Below are positions 7,001 to 14,611 of a stretch of 14,788 nucleotides of DNA, piece after piece. The notes beneath the pieces are model-generated. The model had not been told where the DNA came from and ran no database searches. It worked only from the letters and a program-made list of their open reading frames with translations. The stretch is taken from positions 1 to 14,788 of the forward strand of contig DASYQR010000049.1 of the NCBI GenBank assembly GCA_036005325.1, in the 5' to 3' direction. Within the stretch, counting starts at the first letter, position 1; each line of letters opens with the position of its first letter. This DNA is from SCTG01 sp036005325. Its GTDB lineage: Bacteria > Nitrospirota > Nitrospiria > Nitrospirales > NS-4. The position numbers and the translations under genes were made by a program.

Positions 7001-10000
7001 CGCGGCTTTCCGGGGTAGAGCCCCTGTCGGCGGCCGATGGGCGTGCTCTTCGATTGATTGCACGCCGGACGTGGCGCTTCTTCGAGGCGTTTGTTGGTCC
7101 CGCGGATCACGCGCTTCCTCCCGATAATTTTCAGGAAGAGCCCAAACCCATCGCGGCCCACCGCACGTCGCCGACCAATATGGGGCTTTATCTTCTCTCC
7201 ACGGTCGCCGCGCGTGACTTAGGGTGGCTGGGCACCGTGGAGGCAGTTGAGCGGCTGGAAACTACGCTGGCGACGATGAGCCGCCTGGAGCTGTTTCGTG
7301 GCCACTTCTACAACTGGTACGACACGCGCGAACTCCATCCGCTCGATCCCAAGTATGTGTCTTCAGTGGACAGCGGCAATCTCGCCGGGTCTCTGCTGGC
7401 CCTGGGCAACGCGTGCCGCGAGTTCATGCAGCAGTCGTCCGTCGGACCGAATCTGCTCGCCGGAGTGGACGATGCCATCCGGTTGTTGCGAGATGCGCTC
7501 GCCGACATCCCGGACACGCGACATACCCACACGGTCACGCGGAAGCAGCTCAGCAACGCCGTCGACGCGCTGGCCTCCGCGCTTGTCCCGCTGCCCGTCG
7601 ATGCCGCCGACTGGGCGGCGCGTTTCGTCGACCTGAGGGCACGTGCCCACACCGTGGCTGACATTGCTCAAGCCTGGGCGCAGGAGCGCGGGGACGCTCC
7701 CGATTCCGAGTTGCGCGCCTGGGCCGATGCCACCAGAGCGTGCGTCGAAAGCCATGCCCGAGACGCGGAAATCTTCATCCCGTGGATGCATCTGGGTTCG
7801 GAAGAGCTGGCGGCCATGGCTGAACGTTCTCCAGAGCAAGCGCCCGAGTGGATGGTGATTGCGCCGTTCTTCCACTCCGTTCCCACGCTGGGGGACGCTC
7901 CGGAACGGTGTGAGGCCGCTCTCCGTGAACTTGCGGCGCTGCGCGCACGCCTGCTCAACAATTCTCCGGAGAACAGGGACGCGCTGGGCCGGATCGATGC
8001 GCTGGCCCAAGCCATGAGGCATTCGGCCAAGGATGCCGCCGCGCTCATTCGCCGCCTTTCGGCGGTCACACAGACGGCGGAGAACATGTTTCGCGAGATG
8101 GATTTCAACTTTCTGTTTGACTATACGAGCAAGCTGTTTTCCATCGGGTACCGGGTCACAGACGGCAGCCTGGATCCCAGCTGTTACGACCTGCTCGCGT
8201 CGGAGGCGCGCCTCACGAGCTTCATCGCCATCGCCAAGGGCGACGTTCCGTCCTCGCACTGGTTTCGCCTGAACCGCGCCCTCACGCCAGTGGGCCGCGG
8301 CTCCGCGCTCATCTCGTGGTCGGGCTCGATGTTTGAATACCTCATGCCGGCGCTGGTGATGCGTTCTCCGGCGGGCAGCCTGCTGAGCCAGACGTACGAG
8401 CTGGTCGTGCGCCGGCACATTGCATACGGAGCGGAGCGCCGCGTGCCCTGGGGAGTCTCGGAGTCGGCATACAATGCGCGCGACCTCGAATTCACGTACC
8501 AATATTCCAGCTTTGGTGTGCCGGGGCTAGGGCTCAAGCGCGGCCTCAGTGAAGATGTTGTCGTCGCCCCGTATGCCACCGCGCTCGCGGCCATGATCGA
8601 TCCTGCCGCGGCCACGCACAACTTGGCGCGCCTCGCCGAAGCCGGCGGCAAGGGAGCGTATGGTTTCTACGAAGCGCTCGATTACACCAGCACCCGGTTG
8701 CCCGAGGGCAAACGCGTCGCCGTCGTGCGCGCCTACATGGCGCACCATCAGGGCATGTCCGTGGTGGCCATCGCCAACGTGCTAAACGATGGCGCGATGC
8801 GGACCCGCTTCCACGCCGAGCCCATCGTGCAAGCCACCGAGCTGTTACTGCAGGAGCGCACGCCGCGTGACGTGCTGGTCACACGGCCTCGCGCGAAAGA
8901 CGTCTCCACGGCGGCGCAGGTCCGCGAACTCATTCCGCCGGTGCTGCGCCGGTTTACCACGCCGCACGATGGGACCCCGCGGACGCATCTCCTGTCCAAC
9001 GGACGGTACACGGTGATGCTGACGGTGGCGGGCTCAGGGTACAGCCGCTGGCGGGATATTGCTGTCACGCGCTGGCGCGAGGATGCCACGCGGGACTGCT
9101 GGGGCACGTACATCTTTCTTTGCGATGCGCAGACCAGCGAGGTCTGGTCGGCGGGCTATCAGCCCAGCGGCGTCGAACCCGACGCGTATGAGGCCTCCTT
9201 CTGCGAAGACCATGGCGAGATTATCCGGCGCGATGGCACACTAACCACCACGCTCGAAGTCGTTGTGTCGTCCGAGGACGATGCTGAAGTGCGGCGCGTC
9301 TCCCTCACCAATCTAGGGGCAGACACGCGCGACATTCAGGTCACGTCGTATGCCGAGCTGTCCCTGGCTTCCCAGGCCGTCGATATGGCACACCCCGCGT
9401 TTTCGAACTTGTTTGTGCAGACGGAATTCGTCCCCGATGTCGGCGCGTTGCTTGCGACACGCCGCAGGCAATCCGATAAGGATACGACCGTGTGGGCCGC
9501 CCAGGTGGTCGTTGTGGAAGGCGACACCGTGGGCGACCTGCAATTCGAGACGGACCGCGCGCGGTTTCTCGGACGCGGGCACCACGGCCGCAATCCCGTC
9601 TCGATGATCGACGGCCGGCCACTCTCGAATACCGTCGGTTCCGTCCTCGACCCGGTGATGAGCCTGCGGCGCACGGTGCGCATCCCGCCAGGCACCACAG
9701 CGCGCATTGTGTTTGCCACGATCGTCGCCCCCACCCGCGAGCAGGTCCTGGACCTGGCAGACAAGTACCGTGACACGAGAGTGTTTGAGCGCACCCTGTC
9801 GCTGGCCTGGACGCAGGCGCAAGTCCAACTTCACCATCTGGGTATCGGTCATGACGAAGCGCAGGTGTTCCAGAGGCTGGCCAATGCCGTCCTATACTCA
9901 GACGCGTCGCTACGGCCGTCCTCGGATGTGCTCAGCCGGAGCACGCTGGAGCGTTCCGCGCTGTGGGCCCACGGCATCTCCGGCGATCTGCCCATCGTGC

Positions 10001-12819
10001 TGGCGCGCATCGACGACGCGCAGGATGTCGAGATCGTCCGACAATTACTGCGCGCGCACGAATACTGGCGCACGAAGCAGCTGTCCGCGGACCTGGTCAT
10101 CATGAATGAACAGCCGCCGTCGTATGCGCAGGAGCTGCAGAGCTCCCTGGAAGCGCTCGTGCACGGCAGCCAGCTGCGGCTCTCCCCGGCCACCAGCGGC
10201 GTAAGCGGCAAGATTGTCCTTCTGCGGGCAGAGCTGGTCTCTGCGCAGGAGCAGACGCTGCTGCAAACCGTCGCGCGGGTGGTGCTGCTCAGCCGGCGGG
10301 GCACATTGTTCGAGCAGGTCACTCGGTCGCAGCGCACGGACGCTGCGGCACCTCCGGCGCCTCGACCGCTGCACCCGGGCAAACGTCTGGATGTGCCGCT
10401 GCCTGTGCCGGACCTCGAATTCTTTAACGGCCTTGGCGGCTTCGCAAAGAATGGCCGGGAATATGTCACCGTCCTTGGCGAAGGCCTGCGCACGCCCCGG
10501 CCGTGGATCAACGTTATCGCGAACCCATCGTTTGGCTTCCTCGTGTCGGAATCGGGCTCAGGCTTCACGTGGTCGCTCAACAGCCACGACAACCAGCTGA
10601 CGCCATGGTCAAACGATCCCGTGTCCGACCCGTCCGGGGAAGCCATCTACATCCGCGATGACAGCACGGGCGAGGTATGGAGTCCCACGGCGCTGCCGAT
10701 TCGCGATGACACGGCGCCGTATATGGCGTGCCACGGCCAGGGCTACAGCCGCTTTCAGCATGGCTCGCACGGCATCCTGTGTGAACTGTTGCAATTCGTC
10801 CCGTCTGAAGACCCGATCAAGGTCTCCCGGCTCATCCTGCAGAATGATTCGGGCCGCTCCCGTCGCCTCTCGGTGACCGCGTACGCCGAGTGGGTGCTGG
10901 GCAGTTCCCGCAGCGCCTCGGCGCCGTACATCATCACGGAGGTCGATTCGCAGACGGGAGCGCTCCTCGCGCGGAGCGCGTGGGGCGGTGAGTTCTGCGG
11001 GCGCATTGCCTTTTCGGATCTTGCCGGGCGGCAGACGTCCTGGACGGGCGACCGCTCAGAGTTTTTAGGTCGCAATGGCACGCCCGAACGTCCCGCGGCG
11101 CTTGACCGAGACGTTCCCCTATCTGGAAAGGTGGGCGCAGGTCTCGATCCATGCGCCGCGCTGCAAACTTCGCTTGAGTTGCCTCCGGGCGCACGCTTGG
11201 AAATTGTGTGGTTTCTGGGTCAGACGGAAAACAGGGAACACGTGCGCGAGTTGCTCGGCCGCTATCGCGCTGCAGACCTGAACGGAATCTTGCGTGGCGT
11301 CACCGACCGGTGGGACGACGTGCTTGGCGCCGTACAGATCTCCACACCCGAGCGGGCCATGGATGTGCTGGTGAATCGCTGGCTGCTCTATCAGGCGCTG
11401 GCCTGCCGTGTCTGGGCGCGCGCGGCGTTCTATCAGGTGAGTGGCGCGTATGGCTTCCGCGACCAGCTCCAGGATGTGATGGCCCTCAGCGTCGCGACAC
11501 CCGACGTCACGCGCGAGCATCTGCTGCGCGCCGCCGCGCGCCAGTTCACCGAGGGCGACGTTCAACACTGGTGGCATCCACCCTCGGGACGCGGCGTGCG
11601 CACGCGCATCTCCGACGACCTTCTCTGGCTGCCATACGCCGTCATCCACTTCATTGAAGCCACCGGCGACCGGACGGTGCTGGACGAAATCGTCCCATTT
11701 TTGGAAGGCGATGTGCTGGCCGAGGGACAACATGAATCGTACTTTCAGCCGCGTGTGTCGAAGACTCGCGCGACACTCTTTGAACATTGCGCGCGAGCGC
11801 TGGACCGCAGCCTTGGCGTCGGCAGCCACCGCCTCCCGCTGATGGGCACGGGCGACTGGAATGACGGCATGAACCGGGTCGGCCAGCAGGGCAAGGGAGA
11901 AAGCGTCTGGCTGGGCTGGTTCCTGCACACGATTCTCTGGGAGTTTGCCAAAGTGGCGGCCACGCGGGGCGAACACCATCGCGCGGAGACCTGGCGGCTT
12001 CACGTCAGTGCGCTCAAAGCCGCGCTCGAGCGGGAAGCGTGGGACGGCGACTGGTACCGGCGAGCGTACTTTGATGACGGGACCCCGCTCGGCTCCGCCA
12101 CAAACACGGAGTGCCGTATTGACTCCATCGTGCAGTCCTGGGGGGTCATCAGCGGCGCGGCAGAACCGGGCCGCGGAGCGCGTGCCATGGCCGCCGTCGA
12201 CCAACACCTGGTGCGCCGGCCGGAGGGGCTGATTGCGCTCTTCACTCCGCCATTTGACCGCACGCCGCTGGACCCCGGCTACATCAAAGGGTACGTGCCC
12301 GGCATCCGTGAAAACGGCGGCCAATACACGCATGCTGCCGTGTGGACGGTTCTGGCCTTCGCGGCGCTCGGCGACGGCGATAAGGCCGGCGAGCTGTTCC
12401 GGATGCTAAATCCCATCAACCACACCACCTCGCGGGCGAACGTGCAGCGTTACAAAGTCGAGCCTTATGTGGTTGCGGGTGACGTGTATGCCGAGCCTCC
12501 ACACGTCGGGCGCGGCGGATGGACCTGGTATACGGGTGCGGCGGGCTGGCTCTATCGCGCCGGTATGGAATGGATGCTCGGTTTCCGCGTGCGAGGCACG
12601 GCGCTCTGCATCGATCCCTGCATCCCGCGAACCTGGCCCGGTTACTCCATCCGCTTTCGGTATCACTCCGCGCTCTATGACATCGCGGTGGACAATCCAC
12701 GCGGGGTCACCCGCGGGGTGGCGCTGGCTGAACTGGATGGCAAGCCGCTGGCCGCCAGCGCCAATATTCCGCTCGTCGACGACGGCGCGGTACATCAGAT
12801 CCGCATCGTGCTGGGCTGA
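4018..12819 (+). CDS. ndvB: Cyclic beta-1,2-glucan synthase (NdvB/ChvB/Cgs type)
   Basis: This 2933-residue protein is the size of Brucella Cgs and rhizobial NdvB (about 2830-2870). It should build and cyclise beta-1,2-glucan from UDP-glucose at the inner membrane; the product acts in the periplasm in osmotic adaptation. A soluble N-terminus (1-405, starting EEPIRAELFS-VERLEQHAESL) precedes helices at about 411-431 and 438-460. The GT84 glycosyltransferase spans about 475-815, with D630-A-D632 and the RxxRW motif at 776-780. More helices lie at about 825-866, 885-908 and 949-992. The glycoamylase-like cyclising domain (GH189 in recent classification) spans 1362-1591 with Glu1440, Glu1482 and HHQGMS (1576-1581). 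The GH94 phosphorylase-like part has beta-sandwich segments at about 1655-1860 and 2134-2360 and a barrel carrying GFRDQLQD (2479-2486) and DWND (2613-2616). All main motifs are intact. No in-frame start codon exists between 4018 and the stop at 3949, although the ribosome binding site is weak. No glucan exporter (NdvA/ChvA) is adjacent. Confidence 0.95.
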   Translation: MSTFPPPTSIGPDLEEPIRAELFSVERLEQHAESLAAAQIVFAESREGRLLTPRVLENGRVLLESYRAIARAIQEEHEITPAAEWLVDNFHIVDEQLREIRDDLPPGFYRQLPKLASGHLQDYPRVFGVAWAFVAHTDSRFDPELLRRFVTAYQRVQPLTIGELWAVAITLRAVLVENLRRLAERIVHSRAARQEADRLADSLLGTGGQSPVSPATALRRFENRPLATAFAVQLVQRLRDLDPKVRPVLLWLDKRLAAQGTTADNIVHAEHQQQAAMSVTVRNIITSMRLTSAFDWPHFFESVSLVDEILRRSTHFAEMDFSTRDTYRHAIEDLSRGSGHSEIEVANRVVQRAKRARVGPHDSAQPHQDRHTEPGYYLISEGRPAFERELGYRVTWKRFLLRVYVRAAVPGYLGTIAAVTAMMLALPLLYASEAGGTAKILVLLGLLAAVPASDLAIAFVNRAVMALLGPRALPRMELRNGVPEGLRTIVVIPTLLTTQHAIEEQVERLEVHYLANADGDLRFALLSDWVDAPSESLAGDDELLAAAVDGVVRLNQRYGPASGGGARFLLFHRRRVWNECECTWMGWERKRGKLHELNQLLRGSPNTTFIAVGGRPPEAPSGVRYVITLDADTRLPRGAACRLVGTMAHPLNRPRFDPRAGRVVQGYAVVQPRIAPSLPADRESSLFQRSFSGPSGIDPYASAVSDVYQDLFREGSYTGKGIYDIDAFEAALAGKVPDNALLSHDLFEGIFARAALATDIELFEAFPSHYEAAAARQNRWARGDWQLLPWILGRGRAASEERRPVVIPAIGRWKMLDNLRRTLSAPAAFLTLIVGWLQPAASPWVWTGFILATITIPALLSFMIGLRPRRRGISMRSHLRGVLTDLALGVSQIGLTVTFLAYQAWLMSDAILRTLGRLLITRKHLLEWVTAAQAKDAFAHKIFGMYKRMAGGLVLAAAAGGVLAYGQPRAWPAAAPFLLLWAAAPAIARWVSLPPRLSGVEPLSAADGRALRLIARRTWRFFEAFVGPADHALPPDNFQEEPKPIAAHRTSPTNMGLYLLSTVAARDLGWLGTVEAVERLETTLATMSRLELFRGHFYNWYDTRELHPLDPKYVSSVDSGNLAGSLLALGNACREFMQQSSVGPNLLAGVDDAIRLLRDALADIPDTRHTHTVTRKQLSNAVDALASALVPLPVDAADWAARFVDLRARAHTVADIAQAWAQERGDAPDSELRAWADATRACVESHARDAEIFIPWMHLGSEELAAMAERSPEQAPEWMVIAPFFHSVPTLGDAPERCEAALRELAALRARLLNNSPENRDALGRIDALAQAMRHSAKDAAALIRRLSAVTQTAENMFREMDFNFLFDYTSKLFSIGYRVTDGSLDPSCYDLLASEARLTSFIAIAKGDVPSSHWFRLNRALTPVGRGSALISWSGSMFEYLMPALVMRSPAGSLLSQTYELVVRRHIAYGAERRVPWGVSESAYNARDLEFTYQYSSFGVPGLGLKRGLSEDVVVAPYATALAAMIDPAAATHNLARLAEAGGKGAYGFYEALDYTSTRLPEGKRVAVVRAYMAHHQGMSVVAIANVLNDGAMRTRFHAEPIVQATELLLQERTPRDVLVTRPRAKDVSTAAQVRELIPPVLRRFTTPHDGTPRTHLLSNGRYTVMLTVAGSGYSRWRDIAVTRWREDATRDCWGTYIFLCDAQTSEVWSAGYQPSGVEPDAYEASFCEDHGEIIRRDGTLTTTLEVVVSSEDDAEVRRVSLTNLGADTRDIQVTSYAELSLASQAVDMAHPAFSNLFVQTEFVPDVGALLATRRRQSDKDTTVWAAQVVVVEGDTVGDLQFETDRARFLGRGHHGRNPVSMIDGRPLSNTVGSVLDPVMSLRRTVRIPPGTTARIVFATIVAPTREQVLDLADKYRDTRVFERTLSLAWTQAQVQLHHLGIGHDEAQVFQRLANAVLYSDASLRPSSDVLSRSTLERSALWAHGISGDLPIVLARIDDAQDVEIVRQLLRAHEYWRTKQLSADLVIMNEQPPSYAQELQSSLEALVHGSQLRLSPATSGVSGKIVLLRAELVSAQEQTLLQTVARVVLLSRRGTLFEQVTRSQRTDAAAPPAPRPLHPGKRLDVPLPVPDLEFFNGLGGFAKNGREYVTVLGEGLRTPRPWINVIANPSFGFLVSESGSGFTWSLNSHDNQLTPWSNDPVSDPSGEAIYIRDDSTGEVWSPTALPIRDDTAPYMACHGQGYSRFQHGSHGILCELLQFVPSEDPIKVSRLILQNDSGRSRRLSVTAYAEWVLGSSRSASAPYIITEVDSQTGALLARSAWGGEFCGRIAFSDLAGRQTSWTGDRSEFLGRNGTPERPAALDRDVPLSGKVGAGLDPCAALQTSLELPPGARLEIVWFLGQTENREHVRELLGRYRAADLNGILRGVTDRWDDVLGAVQISTPERAMDVLVNRWLLYQALACRVWARAAFYQVSGAYGFRDQLQDVMALSVATPDVTREHLLRAAARQFTEGDVQHWWHPPSGRGVRTRISDDLLWLPYAVIHFIEATGDRTVLDEIVPFLEGDVLAEGQHESYFQPRVSKTRATLFEHCARALDRSLGVGSHRLPLMGTGDWNDGMNRVGQQGKGESVWLGWFLHTILWEFAKVAATRGEHHRAETWRLHVSALKAALEREAWDGDWYRRAYFDDGTPLGSATNTECRIDSIVQSWGVISGAAEPGRGARAMAAVDQHLVRRPEGLIALFTPPFDRTPLDPGYIKGYVPGIRENGGQYTHAAVWTVLAFAALGDGDKAGELFRMLNPINHTTSRANVQRYKVEPYVVAGDVYAEPPHVGRGGWTWYTGAAGWLYRAGMEWMLGFRVRGTALCIDPCIPRTWPGYSIRFRYHSALYDIAVDNPRGVTRGVALAELDGKPLAASANIPLVDDGAVHQIRIVLG

Positions 12820-12823
12820 GCGT

Positions 12824-12840
12824 GGCGGGCTTCACCCGCC
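12824..12840 (+). terminator. GC hairpin after the glucan synthase, possible terminator
   Basis: GGCGGG (12824-12829) and CCCGCC (12835-12840) form a 6-bp all-GC stem with a 5-nt loop, starting five bases after the synthase stop. The following sequence is C-rich (CCCACCCC) rather than T-rich, so intrinsic termination is uncertain. Its place at the end of the long gene and just before copy B of the shared element makes a transcript end plausible. Confidence 0.4.
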
Positions 12841-12864
12841 CCCACCCCTAAAAAATTCACAGTG

Positions 12865-12915
12865 TGACCAATATTGAACAGACAATAACCGATGTAGCTC
12901 TTAGGCTAGTGCTAA
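12865..12915 (+). promoter_or_regulatory. Shared upstream element, copy B
   Basis: AAATTC (12853-12858) is followed 12 nt later by TGACCAATATTGAACA (12865-12880), a good match to the dyad TGNNCAANNTTGNNCA with an extra central T-A pair. Then come GA, CGAT (12889-12893 region), TTAGG (12901-12905) and TAA at 12913-12915. The TG-to-TTAGG and TG-to-TAA offsets, 36 and 48 nt, equal those of copies A and C. The element lies 13 nt before the annotated ATG at 12929 and 52 nt before an alternative in-frame ATG at 12968. Confidence 0.6.
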
Positions 12916-12928
12916 GAAGGTAGGTACG

Positions 12929-13801
12929 ATGCCGGACCTAGGCAAAGACTTGGGGCCTCAAACCTCCATGGGCTATCGTGCAGCCTGTACATTCATGGCG
13001 GCCATCCTCGTAGTGATAGCAGTCCTCGTTTACTCCTGTGCAGACGCCGCTCCTGTCCCGGTGCGGTTTCCGGAGGGCGTTGCCCATGGCTATCTTCTCG
13101 TACATTCGCAGGGCGGGGAAACGATCGGCCAGGGTGAGCTGACTCAACTCGCCAAAGAAGGAGATCTTGTCGAAAGCCGGTTGGTCATCCGTTTCAAGGA
13201 TGGCTCCCTGTACGATGAGAAAGTGGCCTTCTCGCAACAGCGTGTTTTTACGATGATCCGCTATCGCCTGATTCAGCGAGGCCCTTCGTTTCCGGACCAG
13301 CTTGACGTTTCGATAGACCGAGGCACCGCTGAGTACAAGGTTCGATCGCAAGCGGGGCAGGAGGGAAAAGAGGAGGTGCTGACCGGACACTTTGATCTAC
13401 CCAATGATGTGTACAACGGCATGTTTGTCGTGGTGCTGAAGAACCTCTTCAAAGAGGCCAACGCAACGGTGAACTTTCTCGCGTTCACGCCTGCGCCTGA
13501 GGCCATTAAACTACAGCTGCGTTTCATCGGTGAGCAAACCGTCCACATAGGCGACCTGTCGAGCAAGGCGAAGCAGTACGTCTTTAAGCCGCAGATGGGA
13601 AAGATTCGAAAGTTTTTCGGCAAGTTGTCTGGCAAGTTGCCGACCGATTTTCACTATGACTGCTGGATCCTGACCGATGAGGTGCCGGGTTTCGTGCAGT
13701 TCGAAGGGCCCTTGCAACTCATGGGGCCGGTCGTGCGAATCGAACTCGTGAGCCCTCGGCTGCTTACAAAACCCGGAGACAAGAGGATCCCTGGAAATTG
13801 A
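12929..13801 (+). CDS. Exported beta-rich protein, unknown function
   Basis: A 290-residue protein with a hydrophobic segment at about 21-36 and a possible signal-peptidase site after Ala-Asp-Ala (38-40). The Cys37 context (Val-Tyr-Ser-Cys) is a poor lipobox. The rest (about 45-285) alternates beta-strand-like segments, for example GYLLVHSQGGETIGQGELTQ (54-73), then YDLP-like FDLPNDVYNGM and FVQFEGPLQLMGPVVRIELV near the end. It recalls secreted lipocalin-like or DUF3108-like proteins, but I cannot assign a family. The start at 12929 has AAGGTAGG upstream and gives a 13-residue polar leader before the signal; an alternative start at Met14 (12968) gives a more typical signal peptide but a weaker ribosome binding site. 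Copy B of the shared element lies directly upstream, tying it to the same putative regulon as the BON gene. Confidence 0.7.
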   Translation: MPDLGKDLGPQTSMGYRAACTFMAAILVVIAVLVYSCADAAPVPVRFPEGVAHGYLLVHSQGGETIGQGELTQLAKEGDLVESRLVIRFKDGSLYDEKVAFSQQRVFTMIRYRLIQRGPSFPDQLDVSIDRGTAEYKVRSQAGQEGKEEVLTGHFDLPNDVYNGMFVVVLKNLFKEANATVNFLAFTPAPEAIKLQLRFIGEQTVHIGDLSSKAKQYVFKPQMGKIRKFFGKLSGKLPTDFHYDCWILTDEVPGFVQFEGPLQLMGPVVRIELVSPRLLTKPGDKRIPGN

Positions 13802-13908
13802 CGTTGGGTAAGGTTTGAATATCGTCCTGCACGACTAATTTCCCTTTATTACTAGTGCCTTAACCAAGGAGCAGAGCCACGCTGCCTCCCTCGTCAATTT
13901 TTCCAAAC

Positions 13909-13959
13909 TGAGCAATTTTGAACAGATTCGAACGATGTATTTGTTTAGGTTAGAGTTAA
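13909..13959 (+). promoter_or_regulatory. Shared upstream element, copy C
   Basis: TGAGCAATTTTGAACA (13909-13924) matches the dyad TGNNCAANNTTGNNCA. It is followed by GA, AACGATGTA, TTAGG (13945-13949) and TAA (13957-13959), with the same 36- and 48-nt offsets as copies A and B. A one-base shortening before CGAT is compensated by one extra base after it, so TTAGG keeps its place. The block ends 43 nt before the GTG start at 14003, close to the 40 nt seen for copy A. It is a likely promoter/operator of the small membrane protein and response regulator unit. Confidence 0.6.
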
Positions 13960-13966
13960 GTTAGAG
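13949..13966 (+). repeat. Direct repeat GTTAGAG spaced 11 bp
   Basis: GTTAGAG occurs at 13949-13955 and again at 13960-13966, start to start 11 bp, about one DNA helical turn. The first copy overlaps the TTAGG of element C. Tandem half-sites one turn apart are typical of response-regulator binding sites, and a response regulator is encoded by this unit. With only two short copies, chance is not excluded. Confidence 0.35.
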
Positions 13967-14002
13967 ATCGTAAACTAAGGCGGCCTTTCTGGGAGGCTAA
14001 TC

Positions 14003-14176
14003 GTGCTTGATCTCCTTCAGTCCGTCTACGTTCTCGCTGTTGTCTTCATTTTCGCGGCACTCGCGATCTTGCTCGTTTTCGGCTTCGGCGGTCTCCGCTG
14101 GCCCAAGGCGCCGCGGCCGAATGACCGCCAAGCCGATTCGCACTACGCCCAATTGCCTCGTAAGACACCATTCTGA
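14003..14176 (+). CDS. 57-residue single-helix membrane protein (GTG start)
   Basis: Translation from GTG at 14003 gives a 57-residue protein beginning (M)LDLLQSVYVLAVVFIFAAL, one hydrophobic helix at about 8-28, then a basic, Pro-rich tail (RWPKAPRPNDRQ, 32-43). It ends at TGA 14174-14176. GGGAGG at 13991-13996 lies six bases before the GTG. The topology is one helix with the polar tail probably cytosolic by the positive-inside rule. I do not recognise a family. It stands 36 nt before the response regulator gene behind copy C of the shared element, so the two are likely co-transcribed. Confidence 0.6.
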   Translation: MLDLLQSVYVLAVVFIFAALAILLVFGFGGLRWPKAPRPNDRQADSHYAQLPRKTPF

Positions 14177-14212
14177 CGGAAGCGCCAAGGTAGACACCGT
14201 AGGGAGGTTTCT

Positions 14213-14611
14213 ATGGAAGATCAACGACGCTCCAAGGTGTTAGTGGTGGATGACGACGACCGGATACTGGACAGGCTTTGGGAGGTCTTAACGCCTGTCG
14301 GCTACAAGGTCCAAACGGCATCGGATGGTCTAGATGCGGTGAGGCGCCTGGAGGAAACGCGATTCGAGGTGGTCCTGACCGACTTCCACATGCCAGGGAT
14401 GAATGGCCTGGAACTCCTGGCTCTCATCAGCAAGCGCTGGCCTGGCACCCGTGTGGTAATTCTCTCGAGCATACCACCGGGGTCGACGTCGCAACTCGCC
14501 TTGCAGCAAGGGGCGTATGCTTGGCTCTCCAAGCCGTACAAGGCTGACCACCTCCTAGAAACATTGGAGGCCGCCGTTCTGACAGGAGGCCCGAGTAGCC
14601 ATGCCACATGA
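14213..14611 (+). CDS. Stand-alone receiver-domain response regulator
   Basis: A 132-residue CheY-like receiver domain with no output domain. The acidic cluster Asp13-Asp14-Asp15, the phospho-acceptor Asp57 in VVLTDFHMPGMNG (53-65), Ser85/Ser86 in VVILSS and Lys107-Pro108 in WLSKPY are all in place. A conventional phosphorylation cycle is therefore expected. The last ten residues or so are a Gly/Ser-rich tail. GGGAGG at 14202-14207 lies five bases before the ATG. The partner histidine kinase is not in this window. Its 3' end overlaps the next gene by 11 nt, so the two products are probably made together, and the receiver may act through protein contact with the small neighbour or an unlinked output protein. 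Confidence 0.9.
   Translation: MEDQRRSKVLVVDDDDRILDRLWEVLTPVGYKVQTASDGLDAVRRLEETRFEVVLTDFHMPGMNGLELLALISKRWPGTRVVILSSIPPGSTSQLALQQGAYAWLSKPYKADHLLETLEAAVLTGGPSSHAT

Noticed and set aside
7363..8502. 379-codon open frame on the minus strand
   Set aside because: Antisense to the central part of the synthase, with Arg/Gly-rich composition typical of a shadow frame.
11119..12333. 404-codon open frame on the minus strand opposite the glucan synthase
   Set aside because: It lies entirely antisense to the conserved GH94 domain in GC-rich DNA, where the strand opposite a GC3-biased gene is commonly open; no family features are seen.
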